Below, one piece after another: positions 33,748 to 46,070 of a DNA stretch of 64,000 nt. The position numbers and the translations under genes are program-made. Origin of the DNA: Ciborinia camelliae (taxonomy: Eukaryota > Ascomycota > Leotiomycetes > Helotiales > Sclerotiniaceae); NCBI GenBank assembly GCA_025890175.1, contig JANPYM010000012.1:213785-277784 (forward strand), given 5' to 3'. A model generated the notes under the pieces. That model had not been told where the DNA came from, did not search any database, and saw only the letters and a list, made by a program, of their open reading frames with translations. Each line of letters begins with the position of its first letter. The stretch's first letter is position 1.

Positions 33748-34614
33748 ATGACTTTCCTATTCGAAAGAATCCTCGGTAGGATAGGGAGATGCATTCTTGT
33801 CCTTGCTTTTGGACTGCCATTTTTCCTGGTGTGGATTGCCCACGATGTGGGCCGACTAGCCCACCTTAAACTCTTATCTCGCAAGTGGGAAGCCCATTCT
33901 CGGAAGGTTATAAAGAGTTCCAGCCCTAGAAATTTCCGCGCCTTTACATCATTCAGCCTGTTACCCAAAGAACTGCAAAGAACCATCTGGAAATTCGCGC
34001 TCCAGGACATTGGTCCTCGAACCGTCAAGCTCAAGTTATATTGGTGGCATCATAAAGAGAATAAATTTGCGGATTCGGATATGTTGGGTACCATGCTTAC
34101 TGCACATCACGAATACAAGACCGAAATTCCGTCTCTACTTCGCACCTGTCACGACTCCCGAGAAGTTGCACGGGAAAGATACAAACTTAGTTTTGGAAAA
34201 CTCCTGCGAGGTCGTCCGGTATACTTTGATATTGATCGAGATACACTTTGGCTTGTGGGAGGACGGAGCCGTTGTATGGAATTTCCTATTCGTATACTGG
34301 ATATGGATGGTTTCCAAAATTTGATCGTCACACCTTCGCCATCTGTCAGACATGTCATCCCAAATTTCATCCCACCACATGAATGGCGGGCCAACTTCTT
34401 TCTTAATGGAGGCGAAAAAAAACGAATTCAGATTGTTTCTGAGAAGGTGAATGGGTTTCGTTTTCTTAGCCCTTCGGATGTAAATGCTCAGTTTTTTCTC
34501 GACGCATTGAGATGTACTTTCATCGATCCTCCATGGGATGACCGCATGATTCTCACTGCTCCATCCGCGAAAATTGTTTACAGGCATGAATTAGATTTTG
34601 GAGGAAGTTGGTAG
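33748..34614 (+). CDS. 2EXR-domain protein, paralogue 3, with N-terminal hydrophobic segment
   Basis: A single exon of 288 residues. Residues about 14-33 (RCILVLAFGLPFFLVWIAHD) are hydrophobic enough to be a membrane anchor or signal anchor, which paralogues 1 and 2 lack. The 2EXR blocks follow: FTSFSLLPKELQRTIWKFA (about 67-85), RTCHDSREVARERYKL (about 132-147) and YFDIDRDTLWLVG (about 157-169). The remainder is variable. If the hydrophobic stretch is used, the domain would be tethered to a membrane, unusual for this family. Alternatively translation starts later, although no good ATG lies between it and the domain. Function unknown. Confidence 0.87.
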   Translation: MTFLFERILGRIGRCILVLAFGLPFFLVWIAHDVGRLAHLKLLSRKWEAHSRKVIKSSSPRNFRAFTSFSLLPKELQRTIWKFALQDIGPRTVKLKLYWWHHKENKFADSDMLGTMLTAHHEYKTEIPSLLRTCHDSREVARERYKLSFGKLLRGRPVYFDIDRDTLWLVGGRSRCMEFPIRILDMDGFQNLIVTPSPSVRHVIPNFIPPHEWRANFFLNGGEKKRIQIVSEKVNGFRFLSPSDVNAQFFLDALRCTFIDPPWDDRMILTAPSAKIVYRHELDFGGSW

Positions 34615-36073
34615 GTATACTATTCTCTTGGAACCTTTGCATTATAACTAATTGGCAATTCTCTTCTAGATAGGTGTGGATTTCTTGCAGTAGAATGAAT
34701 GCACGCAATAGGGGACAATTTGAAACGGAGACGGGAAAGAATTGAGGGGAATATTGCCTAAATGCGATGAATTTTCAACAAACAATCCAAGTATGTGACA
34801 ATCAGATAGTGAATGACGATACGCAGCAGCTTTGCTACAACTTCTTCAGTGTTTCTGAACTTCCACGAATAAGTAATATTCGTTCTTACACCCATCCATT
34901 CTCACTTGACATACGAAGTGATGACTGGTCCAGAGCACAATGATTGCTGTTGGCATTCTGTCACCTCTATTCCACATTGAAGAATAGACAGGCGCATCAT
35001 TCAAACTTTTTGTTGATGATTCGAGTGCCCACGTCAAGTGAAAGCTTCTGTGAATAAAATACTCCATGAACTAAAATGGACGATTTGCACGATTTCCTGT
35101 TGGGGATGGGGATGATGATTTTTAATTCGAGCTCTTTCGTTCCTATATGATCATTTGTGAATGGCAACGTCTTAATATCCTCTGAGATACGGTAAGGATT
35201 GGGAGCGTCGATAGACCTAGGCTGGCCAAGGTCTTGCGGTATATCGGGGGCCAATCCTTCGATAAACAGCTCTGCAATGATTGGATATGGAGTCTGATTG
35301 TTGGACTTGGAGATACCCGGGCACCATAAGAGGAAGCTAGAAATGACAATTATTGAAGATTTACATTTATGCGGTTAGTGAGGATAGATGAGGCGTAGCT
35401 GGCAGAACCTCGGAAGAGATCTTCCGAAGACTAGGTACTGTATATGGACTAGCTTGCTTCTGCACTTCATTCAACCTCCTTTGTAGGAAATATCTTTTGC
35501 TATCACCAAAACTACTATCGAAATCCCTACTTGTTGCGCGACCGAAGAGATTACAAATACGAATCATCCAGCGATGGTTATACAATACAACCTCCTTATC
35601 ATTCCATTGCAGCCACTCGCCATGGGTCAAATGCGTGGGAAACAAGCCATAAGCATTGGGGCTTGAGGCTTGTCTTATGGTTATTCCACCATCACACCCT
35701 ATGCGTGGAAACGAAGTACCAATCCAGGTATGCAAGTGCTTACCACAGTAATGTACAGCTGTACAGCTACCACGGTCGATCCTTCTTTTCGTATGTTCTG
35801 TCTCATAATAGAATATTTCGTGATTCTCCGGCTTGCTACAGATTATGGATAGAACAGGATCTGCACTCCCAAGCGGGGTCGTGGATTGTTGTGGAGAACC
35901 CTTGCCAATGTCAGATATTGAGTGATGCAAGGGCGCTTCAAGCAAGCAAGTGCGAAGTCTCCCTTTAGACTAAAACTCAAGATACCTTAAATATAAGATC
36001 TCCGATGTCCTGCGATTCAATATGTCCAATCTTTAAAGGAAAGTACCTGTTAACGTTTGCACAAATTCTCAAG
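34615..36073. other. intergenic, one unsupported minus-strand frame
   Basis: A minus-strand frame at 35367-35945 (about 192 codons) is the longest open stretch. It has no ATG near its 5' end and no splice partner I can justify, and a plus-strand frame of similar length overlaps it (35531-35968). It may be a decayed gene. A 14-base palindrome, TGTACAGCTGTACA, lies at 35754-35767. Confidence 0.45.
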
Positions 36074-37851
36074 ATGTTACGTGTTATTTTGTTTTTGCCT
36101 CTATTATGCTTTATTTCCAGTGCTGAAAATGCGGATGATGCAAATGCTACCATTAGTTCCGCCATTGCCAGTGTTACAAAGTCCCCCACTACAAATGCGA
36201 ACATTTGTGTAAGTATCCCAGTTTCGGTTTAGGTATCTTTGACAGTACTCTCTCGTTCCTAAATTGATACATCTCTCGGTAAAAATCGTTAACTTTATCC
36301 AATAGTGCAAAGCCCTCCAAATCGCCCTTGGTTCGAAAGTTTCATACCCAGGTTCATCAGCGTATAATTCCTTCTCAAACAACTTCTACTCTCTACAAGA
36401 ATCAAAACTATCCCCAGGCTGTATTGTATCACCATCATCCACAATAGACGTCTCGATTTCAATTGGTATTTTATCTATTCTTGGCAAATTTACAAATTGG
36501 AACCCATCGTGCCAATTTGCTACCAAATCAGGAGGCCATGCCCCAGCCGCAGGGCAAGCCAACATAAACCAAGGTGTGACGATAGATCTGAGTTCTCTTC
36601 ATGCTATTAGTGTTAGCAGCGATAGATCTGTAGTATCTGTCGGTCCAGCAGCAACATGGGGAGAAGTGTATCTTGAATTAGATAGCTTACAACTGGCTGT
36701 TCCCGGAGGACGAGTTTATGCAGTAGGGGTTGGGGGATTGACCGTCGGAGGTAAGTTTGGCTGAGTCCCCAAATATTTCCAGTGAGTACTTAATCCACCC
36801 GTACAGGTGGAATATCCTATTTCTCGCCGAGAAAAGGATTCACATGCGACAACGTCAAGAACTTTGAAGTGGTTCTTGCAAGTGGAAAAGTCGTCACTGC
36901 GAATGCCAATCAAAACTCCGATTTGTGGCTTGCATTAAAAGGCGGCTCCAACAATCTCGGAGTAGTCACCCGAATTGACTTCTATGCTTTCCAACAAGGC
37001 AGTCTGTGGGGTGGGAATATCTTGTATCCAGCATCTACAGCAGATCAACAGATTAACGCTTTGGCCGACTTCAGTAGTAACGCAACATATGATGAATATT
37101 CTTCCTTGATCACTAGTTTCGCGTTCCAACCCAGTTACGGCCCGGTAGTAGTGAATAATATAGTATATACCAAGCCAGTCGTCAACCCTCCAGTATATCA
37201 ACCCTTCACAGCGATTCAACCCCAGTACTCGAATACTATGAGGGTTACAAGCCTAAGTGATATCGCGAGTGAAACAGCAGGCGTCATAACTCATTTAAGG
37301 TATATCTTTTTCATTCTTCAGCTCTCTTTTCATATTGAATTATCAATTTGTTCTAACATATGTTCAGAACTCTCTTCATAACGACAACATTTAAAGCCAA
37401 CAAACAAATGATCACCGCAACCTACGATGCCTGGAATGCTGCACTCCCATCTATTCAATCACTCTCCAATATCACTTGGGCTCTATCCTTCGAACCCATC
37501 CCCACCAATATTCCCGCGAAATCCGCACCCGCAGGTGGAAATATCATGGGTGTAACTCCTGCCGATGGTCCTCTAATTGTGGCTCTTCTTACTGCAACGT
37601 GGGGAAATAGCGCCGACGATGCTATTGCGACTAATACCGCCAAAGATATGTTTAGCACGATTGATACGTATGCGAAGGCTTCGGGTTATTATAATGATTG
37701 GCAATATTTGAATTATGCGGCGAATTGGCAAGATCCAATTGATGGGTATGGGGCTGCGAATAAGGCAAAGTTGCAGGCAGCCAGTAGAAAGTATGATCCA
37801 TCGGGTGTCTTTCAAAAGGGTGTTCCGGGAGGATTTAAACTTTTTGTTTAA
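36074..37851 (+). CDS. secreted FAD-linked oxidoreductase, berberine-bridge-enzyme type
   Basis: Four exons, 36074-36208, 36306-36750, 36807-37299 and 37368-37851, give 518 residues, all in phase. The N-terminus MLRVILFLPLLCFISSAENA is a signal peptide. The PCMH-type FAD domain follows with SGGHAPAAGQANINQG, whose His is the usual site of covalent FAD linkage. GGRVYAVGVGGLTVGGGISY (across intron 2) and KGFTCDNV contribute the Cys seen in bicovalent members. The C-terminal BBE segment has YLNYAANWQDP and KYDPSGVFQKGVPGGFK. Enzymes of this family oxidise alcohols, amines or sugars using O2 in the secretory path or outside the cell. The substrate is not predictable here. The start was chosen for the signal peptide; an upstream in-frame ATG at 36005 would spoil it. 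Confidence 0.93.
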
Positions 37852-39419
37852 TTTAGACGCGGGAGTTGTATATGTGGATGTTTAGGACACATGCGCGAAT
37901 CTGATGCTTATTTACCTAGGTGTTAGATCTCCAAAATTATCCGAAGTTCCTCTCCAATGAGATTTTGTGCAACCTTGTTTATAACCTTGTCGTTTTCTGT
38001 ACTACCTATATAAGGCTGATTCGCATGATGACTGCTGCAGTGTAGTACGGCTCTATTCTGTGTTCATGTGGATGGCTCTACTCTGCGGCGGTAAATGACA
38101 TGACTGAAAATGGCATATCCAAACCATATCATCTCTTCTAGGTATTGAAGGTTGCGGGATCGTTCTTAAGTTTGTACAGGTTAAATTGAGGTATCGATGA
38201 CCTCTTGTATAAATTGAACGAAAACATCAGCGATTAATTGTTTGAGTCGAGTTGAAATATTATATCTTCACAGATACAGAATGGGCCATCTATTGTTCTG
38301 ACATAGAAAGCGGCGATGAGCCTCTTCAAGTTTGATATTTGTCGAGAAGCTTTGTGGTGGAAGCCTGAGGAACAACTGTGCTGGTTGATGGAGGGAGAAA
38401 TTTGACCTACGGTAGCACAAGGATTGGTGCAATTTCAAACGCAGCACATACAAATATGCATTACATTATGCAGTTCTGGGAAGTATTCCACCAATTTTGT
38501 ATTGATTCCAGTCGTCAAGTCATACAAGGCTACTTAGAAAAGAGCCCAATTCTCCGTGTCATACCCGAAGTAAAGCTTTTACTCAGCCTTCTCGGGGCCT
38601 TTGTAATGGTTTCAGATTGGATTGGTCTATCGACTGCTGCAGGTTTATCTTTCAATTTGACCTCATGCCTCTTGACTAGACTCATAACTCGCATATACGG
38701 TATAATCACAACCTTTGTGGTTCTGTTCTCGAAAAAGTCCCATCCTGCACCGGTTTTACTGAGCATCTACATTCGTATCAGCATGAGAACCATACTTTCG
38801 CCTGAATACTCAAATTAGACTGGAACAATTTATACCACAGAATTGAATCTCAAGGTGGCCAATTACTTTCGAAGCCAATACTGAGAAACAAAATTATTGG
38901 ATATCACTCTAATGCCGTCAGATCCCCATATAGAGCTCTTCCCCCTAGATTTAAAATCCTATATTTTTTCTTTTCTCTTTTAACTCCATAATCGACCAAA
39001 ATAATATATACAGTGGAGGAAGCCATTGCTTTTTCTTTTTTTTTTACCAAAAAGATACAGACATGTATGCAAAGAACAGGGACGACAGACATCTTTTTAT
39101 TGCAACGGGGAAAAGTTTCTTATTATACTTCTCGTGTACAAAGCTTTCAGGATCCTATATTTAAGTGCCAAGATGCAAGCTTGGGGAAGTGTTCATCTCT
39201 AAACGAACGATACAACCAAAGTTCAAATTCATGCATACCTGAGACGTGTAGGATGGACATCCTTACACATTACTTGGGGGCGCAGTTTAATTTACGTTTG
39301 AAGAAAAGGCATATGTTCAGTGGGTTTTATCTTTGCTAATTTTTTTGATTTTTTTTATCTACATTTTTCTTCATCTTACTGTATTCTATCCACCTTGTTC
39401 CATTTTCTTATTGTTCGCG
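37852..39419. other. intergenic, one doubtful frame
   Basis: A plus-strand frame at 38378-38818 (146 codons, hydrophobic C-terminal half) is contradicted by an antisense frame of similar quality and has no recognisable domain. AT-rich sequence and T-runs lie at about 38950-39060 and 39335-39370. I call no gene. Confidence 0.45.
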
Positions 39420-40605
39420 ATGGCCGAATTTTCAACATCATCAACTCTCATCACAGATCCGTCAAAGATCTCCTTGTATAACCGCGGTCCCATATTAACC
39501 ACCTTTATCCCTCCAGCCTCATGTGTTTCCACGTTGACATTCGGAGAATGTATGTACTTTGGTCATCAAGGAGAAAGCTATGTAGATGCGGCTTGTTATC
39601 CTAGTAGCACCACTGAATATGGAACTGGGGAAACTGCTTGGAGAGTATATTACTGTCAGTGAATATCTCAATCGCATCTATTAATTTACTCATAGATCAT
39701 CAGATAGTCCCGCATTCTGCCCACAGGGCTGGTCGCAAGCTGCAACATTAACATCGAGTTTTGGATTCCTGAATACACAACTCCAGATTGGAGCTTCTAC
39801 TACAGTTGTAGTTTGCTGTCCTTCGTAAGTGACCTGAAATTTGTCACAGCTGTTATTGAAAGTGTCCAGCTAATATATCCCCAGTGGATTCAGCTACTCA
39901 GACTTTGCCCACGCATGCGGCTCAACATTCTGGAGTACAACGTCGAAACTTCTCTATATTAATCCCTCCCTCGACGCCATAAATCAATGGGTAGCAACTG
40001 ATGCCAACACACCCCTCACAACTATGGCTTCTGGAATTCCATACAAAGTCTTGGGTGATGGAATACCTGTCTGGTGGCAAGCTAGTGATTTGAAAGCCTT
40101 TTCATCTGCTGTTACCATCACTTCTACTAGCTCTTTGAGTACAATACAGACTTTATCGATACAGACTTCAGCAATAAAGACTTCATCAATACAGATTCCA
40201 TCAACTTCATTACCTCAAGATACAACACCACCCGCAAACACCAACGGGTCGAGCACCGGGCTTTCCACAGGAGAAAAAATTGCAATAGGTGTCATAACCC
40301 CATTGTTCATCTTAGCAATCACAGCAGGCGTAGCAATATATTGCATTCGAAAACGCCAGGGAACAAGAGCAAGAACTAAATCCCGTCCACCAATGAATCA
40401 TGAAGTACCGGGACAAAGAGGGGAATTGGGGACCGAGGGAGCGGTCTCTGAGCTTTGTGTCGGTCATGAAGTCAGAAGTTCGGAGATTCATGGTGGAAAG
40501 AATATTGATCGTCGTGAGGTTGTGGGAAGGGTGAGAATGAGTGGGTTGTCAGTGGAGAGGAGGGTAATCGATGTGGATGTTGGGGCCTGTGAACTTCCAG
40601 GTTGA
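39420..40605 (+). CDS. Cys-rich single-pass membrane protein of the fungal cell-surface type
   Basis: Exons 39420-39654, 39704-39824 and 39885-40605 give 358 residues. Intron 1 uses GTCAGT, and the phase gives VYYYSPAFCPQGW at the junction; intron 2 uses GTAAGT. The ectodomain has repeated Cys motifs (FIPPASC, CPQGW, VVVCCPSGF) typical of many Pezizomycotina surface proteins. It is followed by a Ser/Thr-rich stalk (about 190-240) and one strong membrane helix, IAIGVITPLFILAITAGVAI (about 253-272). A basic stop-transfer (RKRQ) and an approximately 85-residue cytosolic tail follow. No classical signal peptide is visible, which is usual for this architecture. A surface-sensing role is inference only. 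Confidence 0.85.
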
Positions 40606-40815
40606 GGATGCGGATGCATGTGCGATGAAGAAATTCGAAAATTATTTATTGGGAATGCGTCTATCGGATTTGAAAAATATATCAATCGCCGAGATGGAAG
40701 GCATGGCTCGCATGACACAAAGCTCGCCTGGGAGCAACCGGGCACCACCGAGATGATGACTGTATTCATGGATTATATTCCACGATAATAGAGGACTTCT
40801 GAAGACCTTACAGTA

Positions 40816-41182
40816 CTACATACTCTTATTATGAAGCGCAAGATATTCCCCGAAAGAAAGACAACTCGCATCATCAATATCCACTCTATACCTCTTCATC
40901 AATTCCCTTCTTCTATCCACCGGTAATCCGTAACCTGTATCCCTGGAATCCCGTTCTTCCATCTCTCCCGCAATAATCGATCGAATTGAGAATTACTTCC
41001 TCGATAGCTTCACGTGCGGCACGGAAGAGCGTTTCGATACTTTCATCGCCGGACATTCGATTGTGAGCAACGCCATGAACGCCGACTTGGGCGAGTCTTA
41101 GGGCGCGGTGACGAGCTACGCGGTTGAGTTGGTGGGACGGGAGGGGTGCATTTCTGTTGTAATAATTAGTCGTAAATTCCAT
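40816..41182 (-). CDS. small protein of unknown function, two exons
   Basis: Tentative model: exon 1 is 41182-41014 and exon 2 is 40964-40816, giving 105 residues. Exon 1 encodes MEFTTNYYNRNAPLPSHQLN and a His/Arg-rich helix. Exon 2 encodes YGLPVDRRRELMKRYRVDID and ends CLSFGEYLALHNKSM, which reads like conserved protein although in a different frame from exon 1. The intron (49 bases, GTGAAG to GGGAG) has a poor acceptor, so the exact boundary is uncertain. I recognise no family. The tail-to-tail neighbour is the membrane protein gene. Confidence 0.5.
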
Positions 41183-43270
41183 AGTCGATATCGAGGTTGT
41201 AGAATGAGAATGGAATTTCTTTTATATGAAAATAATAACGATACTCCCCTCTCCAATCTTCCACCTTTCTCATTCTCCCTCTCCCTTTCCTTTTCCTCTA
41301 ACTCCTTGCTCTTCGTGATGCGGGGTCTGTGGGGTGCTGTAACTAACCTGGAACATCAAGCATGTATTTTTTGAATCTTTATGGTAGTTATCCTATCACA
41401 TATCCGATGACTTACTTGTGAGACGCGTATATGAAATTTTTGCTTACAAATTGTACCTGTGGTGCTGGTAGTTACTAGTTTTGAGGAAAACGGTTGAAGA
41501 GTTGCAATGGTCTTGATAGTGATGTTCCTAGAAATCGAGGTGAATATATCGGCAGGGTAATGACTTAGACGATGACCATGTAGGTAACGCCGTAAGATTT
41601 CTTGGTATGAGTTAATAGAACATATGCAGGTAGAGTACAGATGAAGCGTATCCGAAGTTTTGTATCCCAGGTATCTGGTTAGACGTGTTTTCTCGGGATA
41701 TCGGATCTGATTCAATAGAACTATGGTCCGATTCGGTAGAAGTAGCTGTAGCTGCATTTGTGGATAAAATCTAGTCGGGGGGTGGGATTTTCTGAAGTCG
41801 GAGTTCTATGTAAATATGGTTTGGAGGAAGTGGTACAATTATCGGGTTTTCTGCAATGATGGATGAAGCCCCTGATTTTAGCGAAATTGGTGTTCGGTCG
41901 CAATAATTCCGGGCATTTAGGTTATGATGTGAGGAAACGATCAGAGGGAAGCAATGGTTATTTCTTTCGTTGCCTGTTTTTATCTTTTTATTTTCTTTTA
42001 GATAGTTTAAGGTAAACCAATTACTGAGAGACTATCAGTTTTTGCACCTGGGGCTGGTAGTCGATTCAAGTTGGGGTTCTAGCCATCTAGCCTCGAGTTG
42101 CCCGGAGGAGACGTATCCGAGCTGGTGATTGCCCGTGTTTCTCACTCCTAGCCGCTGTATCCCCGGTAAAATAATGAAGGCATTTGAGAATTTTTAAGTT
42201 TCGGTCCAGATGCTACAACTTCATTTTATTCCAGTGTGGACTATTTTTGAACTATTTCAGCTATCCACAGACATCTGCGAGAGATACGCAAATCTTCGTA
42301 CAGGACTTGGCGAGAGTTATATCCAATCAATGGAAATAGTTATTGCCAGACTTTCGGATCACAGACGCTGAAGAGTTTCTGGCAAAGAGTTGGAAAAATA
42401 TATCATAATTCATTGGCAAGTTGGCACAATGGCATTTTGTGTCGATCCTATTAAATACTGAGGGTCTATCTTGACTGATCGATTACAAACCTATGTGCTC
42501 TATCTCAAACAAGTTGTGGGCGTATAACATCTCGGTCGATACCATATAACTGCCAAAATCAGCAATGTGTAAGATGGGCGATGCAGGTGTACTAGACAAC
42601 AGCAAATTCTTCCACCCTTTAGCCAACTAAGGTTACAACTGCTGCGCTTGATCACAAGAAAGGAGAGATTGATGTGACTCGTGGATACCCCAGGTAGACT
42701 TATATCACAAAGTTTCCCATGTAGTTGAGTGCTCCTTGCTCTCCTCTTGAGATGAGGTAAGTACATTTTTTTCAGATGAAGAGTTGCTTCATCTGTAGAA
42801 TTAATTCAGTACAGAAGGTTGCGGATTTGTATATGATCAATATGAATAGGAATATTCTAATTCAATTTGAGCAGTGAAAACAGGGAACATTGAATTGAAT
42901 ATGGAGAATCAATATCATCAATTCATCAATTCATCAATGTTCGATTCGTCAATTTTCGAATGCCAACAACCACACCACCCACCGCTTAAACGAGGCTGAA
43001 GAGCCTTGCGGCCGCTAGCTCCCGTGGGACCAAAATAGAGATCCACGGTTGGCTGAAGCTTCAGCTCATCTCAGCCTTGAGGTAGGTAGGATTACTTTCA
43101 TTGATGATTCTTTGCTTCATCAATCAAGCCTCACATAGTTCTCCTGATCAATCCGCCATGAATACGAATTTTATGAAAATATAAATACTATAGTCGTCGC
43201 GGTTGTGGAGCGCAACCTTTGATCATCGCTGATTAAATCGACTTGCGACACGACATCAAACTCTCAAGTC
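41183..43270. other. intergenic, nothing convincing
   Basis: Minus-strand frames at 41356-41757 (133 codons) and 42500-42766 have no domain content and irregular composition. The last 300 bases hold an AATTCATCA repeat near 42920-42940 and are the CSN12 upstream region. No RNA gene was seen. Confidence 0.45.
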
Positions 43271-45045
43271 ATGGCAATCCTCGAAGAATTTCTCGAATCT
43301 ATCCTGAAGTTCCTCAGGACAAAGGACTCTGTGAATTTACAGTTATGGCTTCGAGTTGAACCTCCCCTTCCTGACCACTATTTTCAGCTTGGTCGAGAGT
43401 TGAAAACATCATTCCAAAACAGTACTACGCTAGAACGCCAAATCGCAAAACTCTTGCCCGATGACCCTGACGCAGGTTTTGAGGATGGCAATGTATGGCC
43501 GGGCTTTTTGGCTTTCATGAAAGACTATTTGGAATTCTGGAGAGATGTCAATTTTGAAGATTTGTTGGAAACACACTCCCAGCTTACGGCTTTGGCAAGG
43601 TAAATTGATTCTTTTATTTCCAACAAACGTACTAACCGATACAGTACTTGTCTAGCAGCTTTATCGAATCCAACATATGGGATAGTGATACTTCCCACGG
43701 CCATCCAATTGTCCACTGCGCTCGCTAAACTTGCAATGACCCTCGACAAACGACCGGATCTCACTAGACGATTGCGAAGAGTTGCCGATGTCGATGCGGG
43801 CGAAACCAGGAAGACTTTGGTTGAAGGAACTGCAGAAACAATACAGCGCGCATTCACTGTTTGCTTAACGGAGAGGACGACAAATAGAAATGGAGTTGGG
43901 GCGGATGGAAAACCAGAGGGAAAGAAAGTCGGCATATACTCATTTGCGAATCTGGCTTTGAAACTCTTCTTCCAAGTATGGTGGCCTTTAATCGATCCAT
44001 GGAATAATGCTGAATGGTCCCGTAGTGCCGGAAAACACGATTGGCGAATCAACTCATCACAAACATCACCCAACACTCCCCACCATTGGAGCTTTATCCC
44101 GCGAGCCAAAGGGTAACATATCTCTATTATCTTGGCCGTTACTTCTTCTCGAATACACATTTCTACCTCGCGCAGTGCAGCCTCCAAGCTGCTTACGACC
44201 AGTGCCATGCCAAGTGCATCAACCAGCGACGTCTAATTTTGATATATTTAATATCATCGAATATGATACTCGGTCGATTTCCCTCTCGGCCTTTCATGTC
44301 ACGTCCCGAAGCTGCCGGAGTCCTCGAAAAGTTCACACCAATTGTCAAGGCCATCAAGCAAGGAAACTTGATTGCTTTCAAGCACGCTTTGGGGCCAGAA
44401 GGTGGAAATGAAAAATGGTTTTTCGACAGGGGAATTCTTCTGCCACTTTTATATCGTTGTGAAATATATGTTTGGCGTTCACTTGCACGACGAGTCTTAT
44501 GTTTGACATACCCTTGGCCATTCGACCCTAATTCGAAAAAAGCACCGACTCTTAATCTTGTCGATTTGGTCACAGCTGCGCAGTATTGCCAAAAGATTCT
44601 TGCGGGTTGGGAGAGGCCTGTAGACAACACTGCATTTATGCAGTCCGGTCGCACACACACAAATACAATGTTCATGATAGCGCCAGACTTAGTGAAACCC
44701 CCCTCGGGCACGGCAAAACTCACGGCGAACCGGGGAGTAATCTGGGGTGGCAAAATGCCTGAAATGTTGGATATTGAAGCAATTGTTGCAAGTTTGGTCC
44801 AACAAGGTCTATTGAGGGGATTCATCAGTCATATACAGGGGAAGTTTGCGATATTGGGCGCAAAACTGAGGGGTGGGCCATTGAATGCAGGGTTTCCGAC
44901 CATTTGGGAAGTTGTTAAGGATAGAGCTGAGAAAGAGGGACATGGGAACGATGTACCTGGTTGGATCACTGGTGACAGCGCTGGAGTTGCTAGTGGGGGA
45001 GTTGTCAATTTGACTGGAATCGCTCGACCAGCCGGGGCTACATGA
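43271..45045 (+). CDS. CSN12: PCI-domain protein CSN12 homologue
   Basis: Exons 43271-43599, 43645-43975 and 44026-45045 give 559 residues. Phases agree (GTAAAT and GTATGG donors). The N-terminal FLRTKDSVNLQLWLRVEPPL, then ALSNPTYGIVILPTAIQ, KRPDLTRRLR, NLALKLFFQCRK and YPASQRVTYLYYLGRYFFSN are the conserved Csn12 blocks. QRRLILIYLISSNMILGRFP and the C-terminal MPEMLDIEAIVASLVQQGLL complete the PCI winged-helix part. Csn12 associates with the COP9 signalosome in yeast and, with Thp3 and Sem1, with splicing and transcription. Which role applies here cannot be told. It is longer than I would expect (usually about 420-460), mainly through an inserted region around residues 430-470 and an extended C-terminus. 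Confidence 0.92.
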
Positions 45046-46070
45046 GATGAGCACGACGCGTTCAAAATAATCGAACAAGATTCGAATTAATATAAAATTG
45101 ATACCCTACCATGTCCTGCACGATTGCATGGAGTCTTACGAATCAATATGGCACATTGCAACTCAATTCATCATTCGTGAAACCATGCCATAAATCGGCA
45201 ACAAGAAAGCCTACCTCTAGCATATGCCCAGGAAGTTCCCAAGACACAAGCGCCATTACATTCGATGGGCAAAACCATAGTATCACTCCCGAATCGCCAG
45301 CATAATCGTCTTTCAGACGTATGGCGAATGGCCAATACCGGACAGTCCAACCACGCCTATGGCCTATGTCCCATGGTTATTGTAATATCTTCTCATCATC
45401 CGAAGTTTTCCCAGACAAGAATACAATCATGACGGACTACCTATTCTCTAGAGCGAGACGATATATCTTATATGATGCCACTGCACACGTAGGGCTGGCT
45501 TCTGGATACTAATTTTTTGTATATTCATATTCTACGCCACGTACGCCTTTACGGGTTGGTATTGAAGATTTTTATTACCTGTATTGTATGTATGTATGTA
45601 TCTTTTTAGGAAGAGAACTTTGAAGAATAATTTTCTGGTCGCAGGATAGTCTGGTCTAGTGATGTCTGGGGTTTGAGATTTGTATTTTTTAATTTGTTGT
45701 AGATATCTCATGATGATAGATAGATAGATAGGTATGGTATATTCTTAATATAGGTATGGGATATATAATGTGGGATTTTGTAATAATAATACTGAGTTAC
45801 CGTACCTATCTGGGCATAACCAAACTCTTTTGCAACCATAATTCCATCACCCAACGATTCATTGAGCCCCCCTTTGAAGTTACAACCATCTACTAGGTGA
45901 AGGGAGATAATTGAAAAATCGCATTCCCAATCTTTCCAGGTGATTCGAGAATCACCTCAAGTGGCGATCGACATCGCAGCAAACACGCGCAGATTAGATA
46001 GGAAGGAAGCAAGCTGCAATTGAAGCCAAAGTAAAAGCTCGTCGCCAATATATGTAAGATCAGGAGATAT
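45046..46070. other. intergenic downstream of CSN12
   Basis: Short frames at 45111-45512 lack domains and splice logic. ATGT repeats lie at 45585-45601 and ATAG repeats at about 45716-45731. No gene is called. Confidence 0.5.

Noticed and set aside
35367..35945. Minus-strand gene of about 192 codons
   Set aside because: There is no ATG near the 5' end, no justified splice partner and no domain, and a competing plus-strand frame overlaps it. It may be a decayed gene.
38378..38818. Plus-strand membrane-protein-like frame of 146 codons
   Set aside because: The hydrophobic stretch matches no known family, the upstream context is poor and an antisense frame is of equal quality.
41356..41903. Minus-strand frames of 133 and 60 codons
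   Set aside because: Composition is irregular, no domain is present and no intron joins them sensibly.
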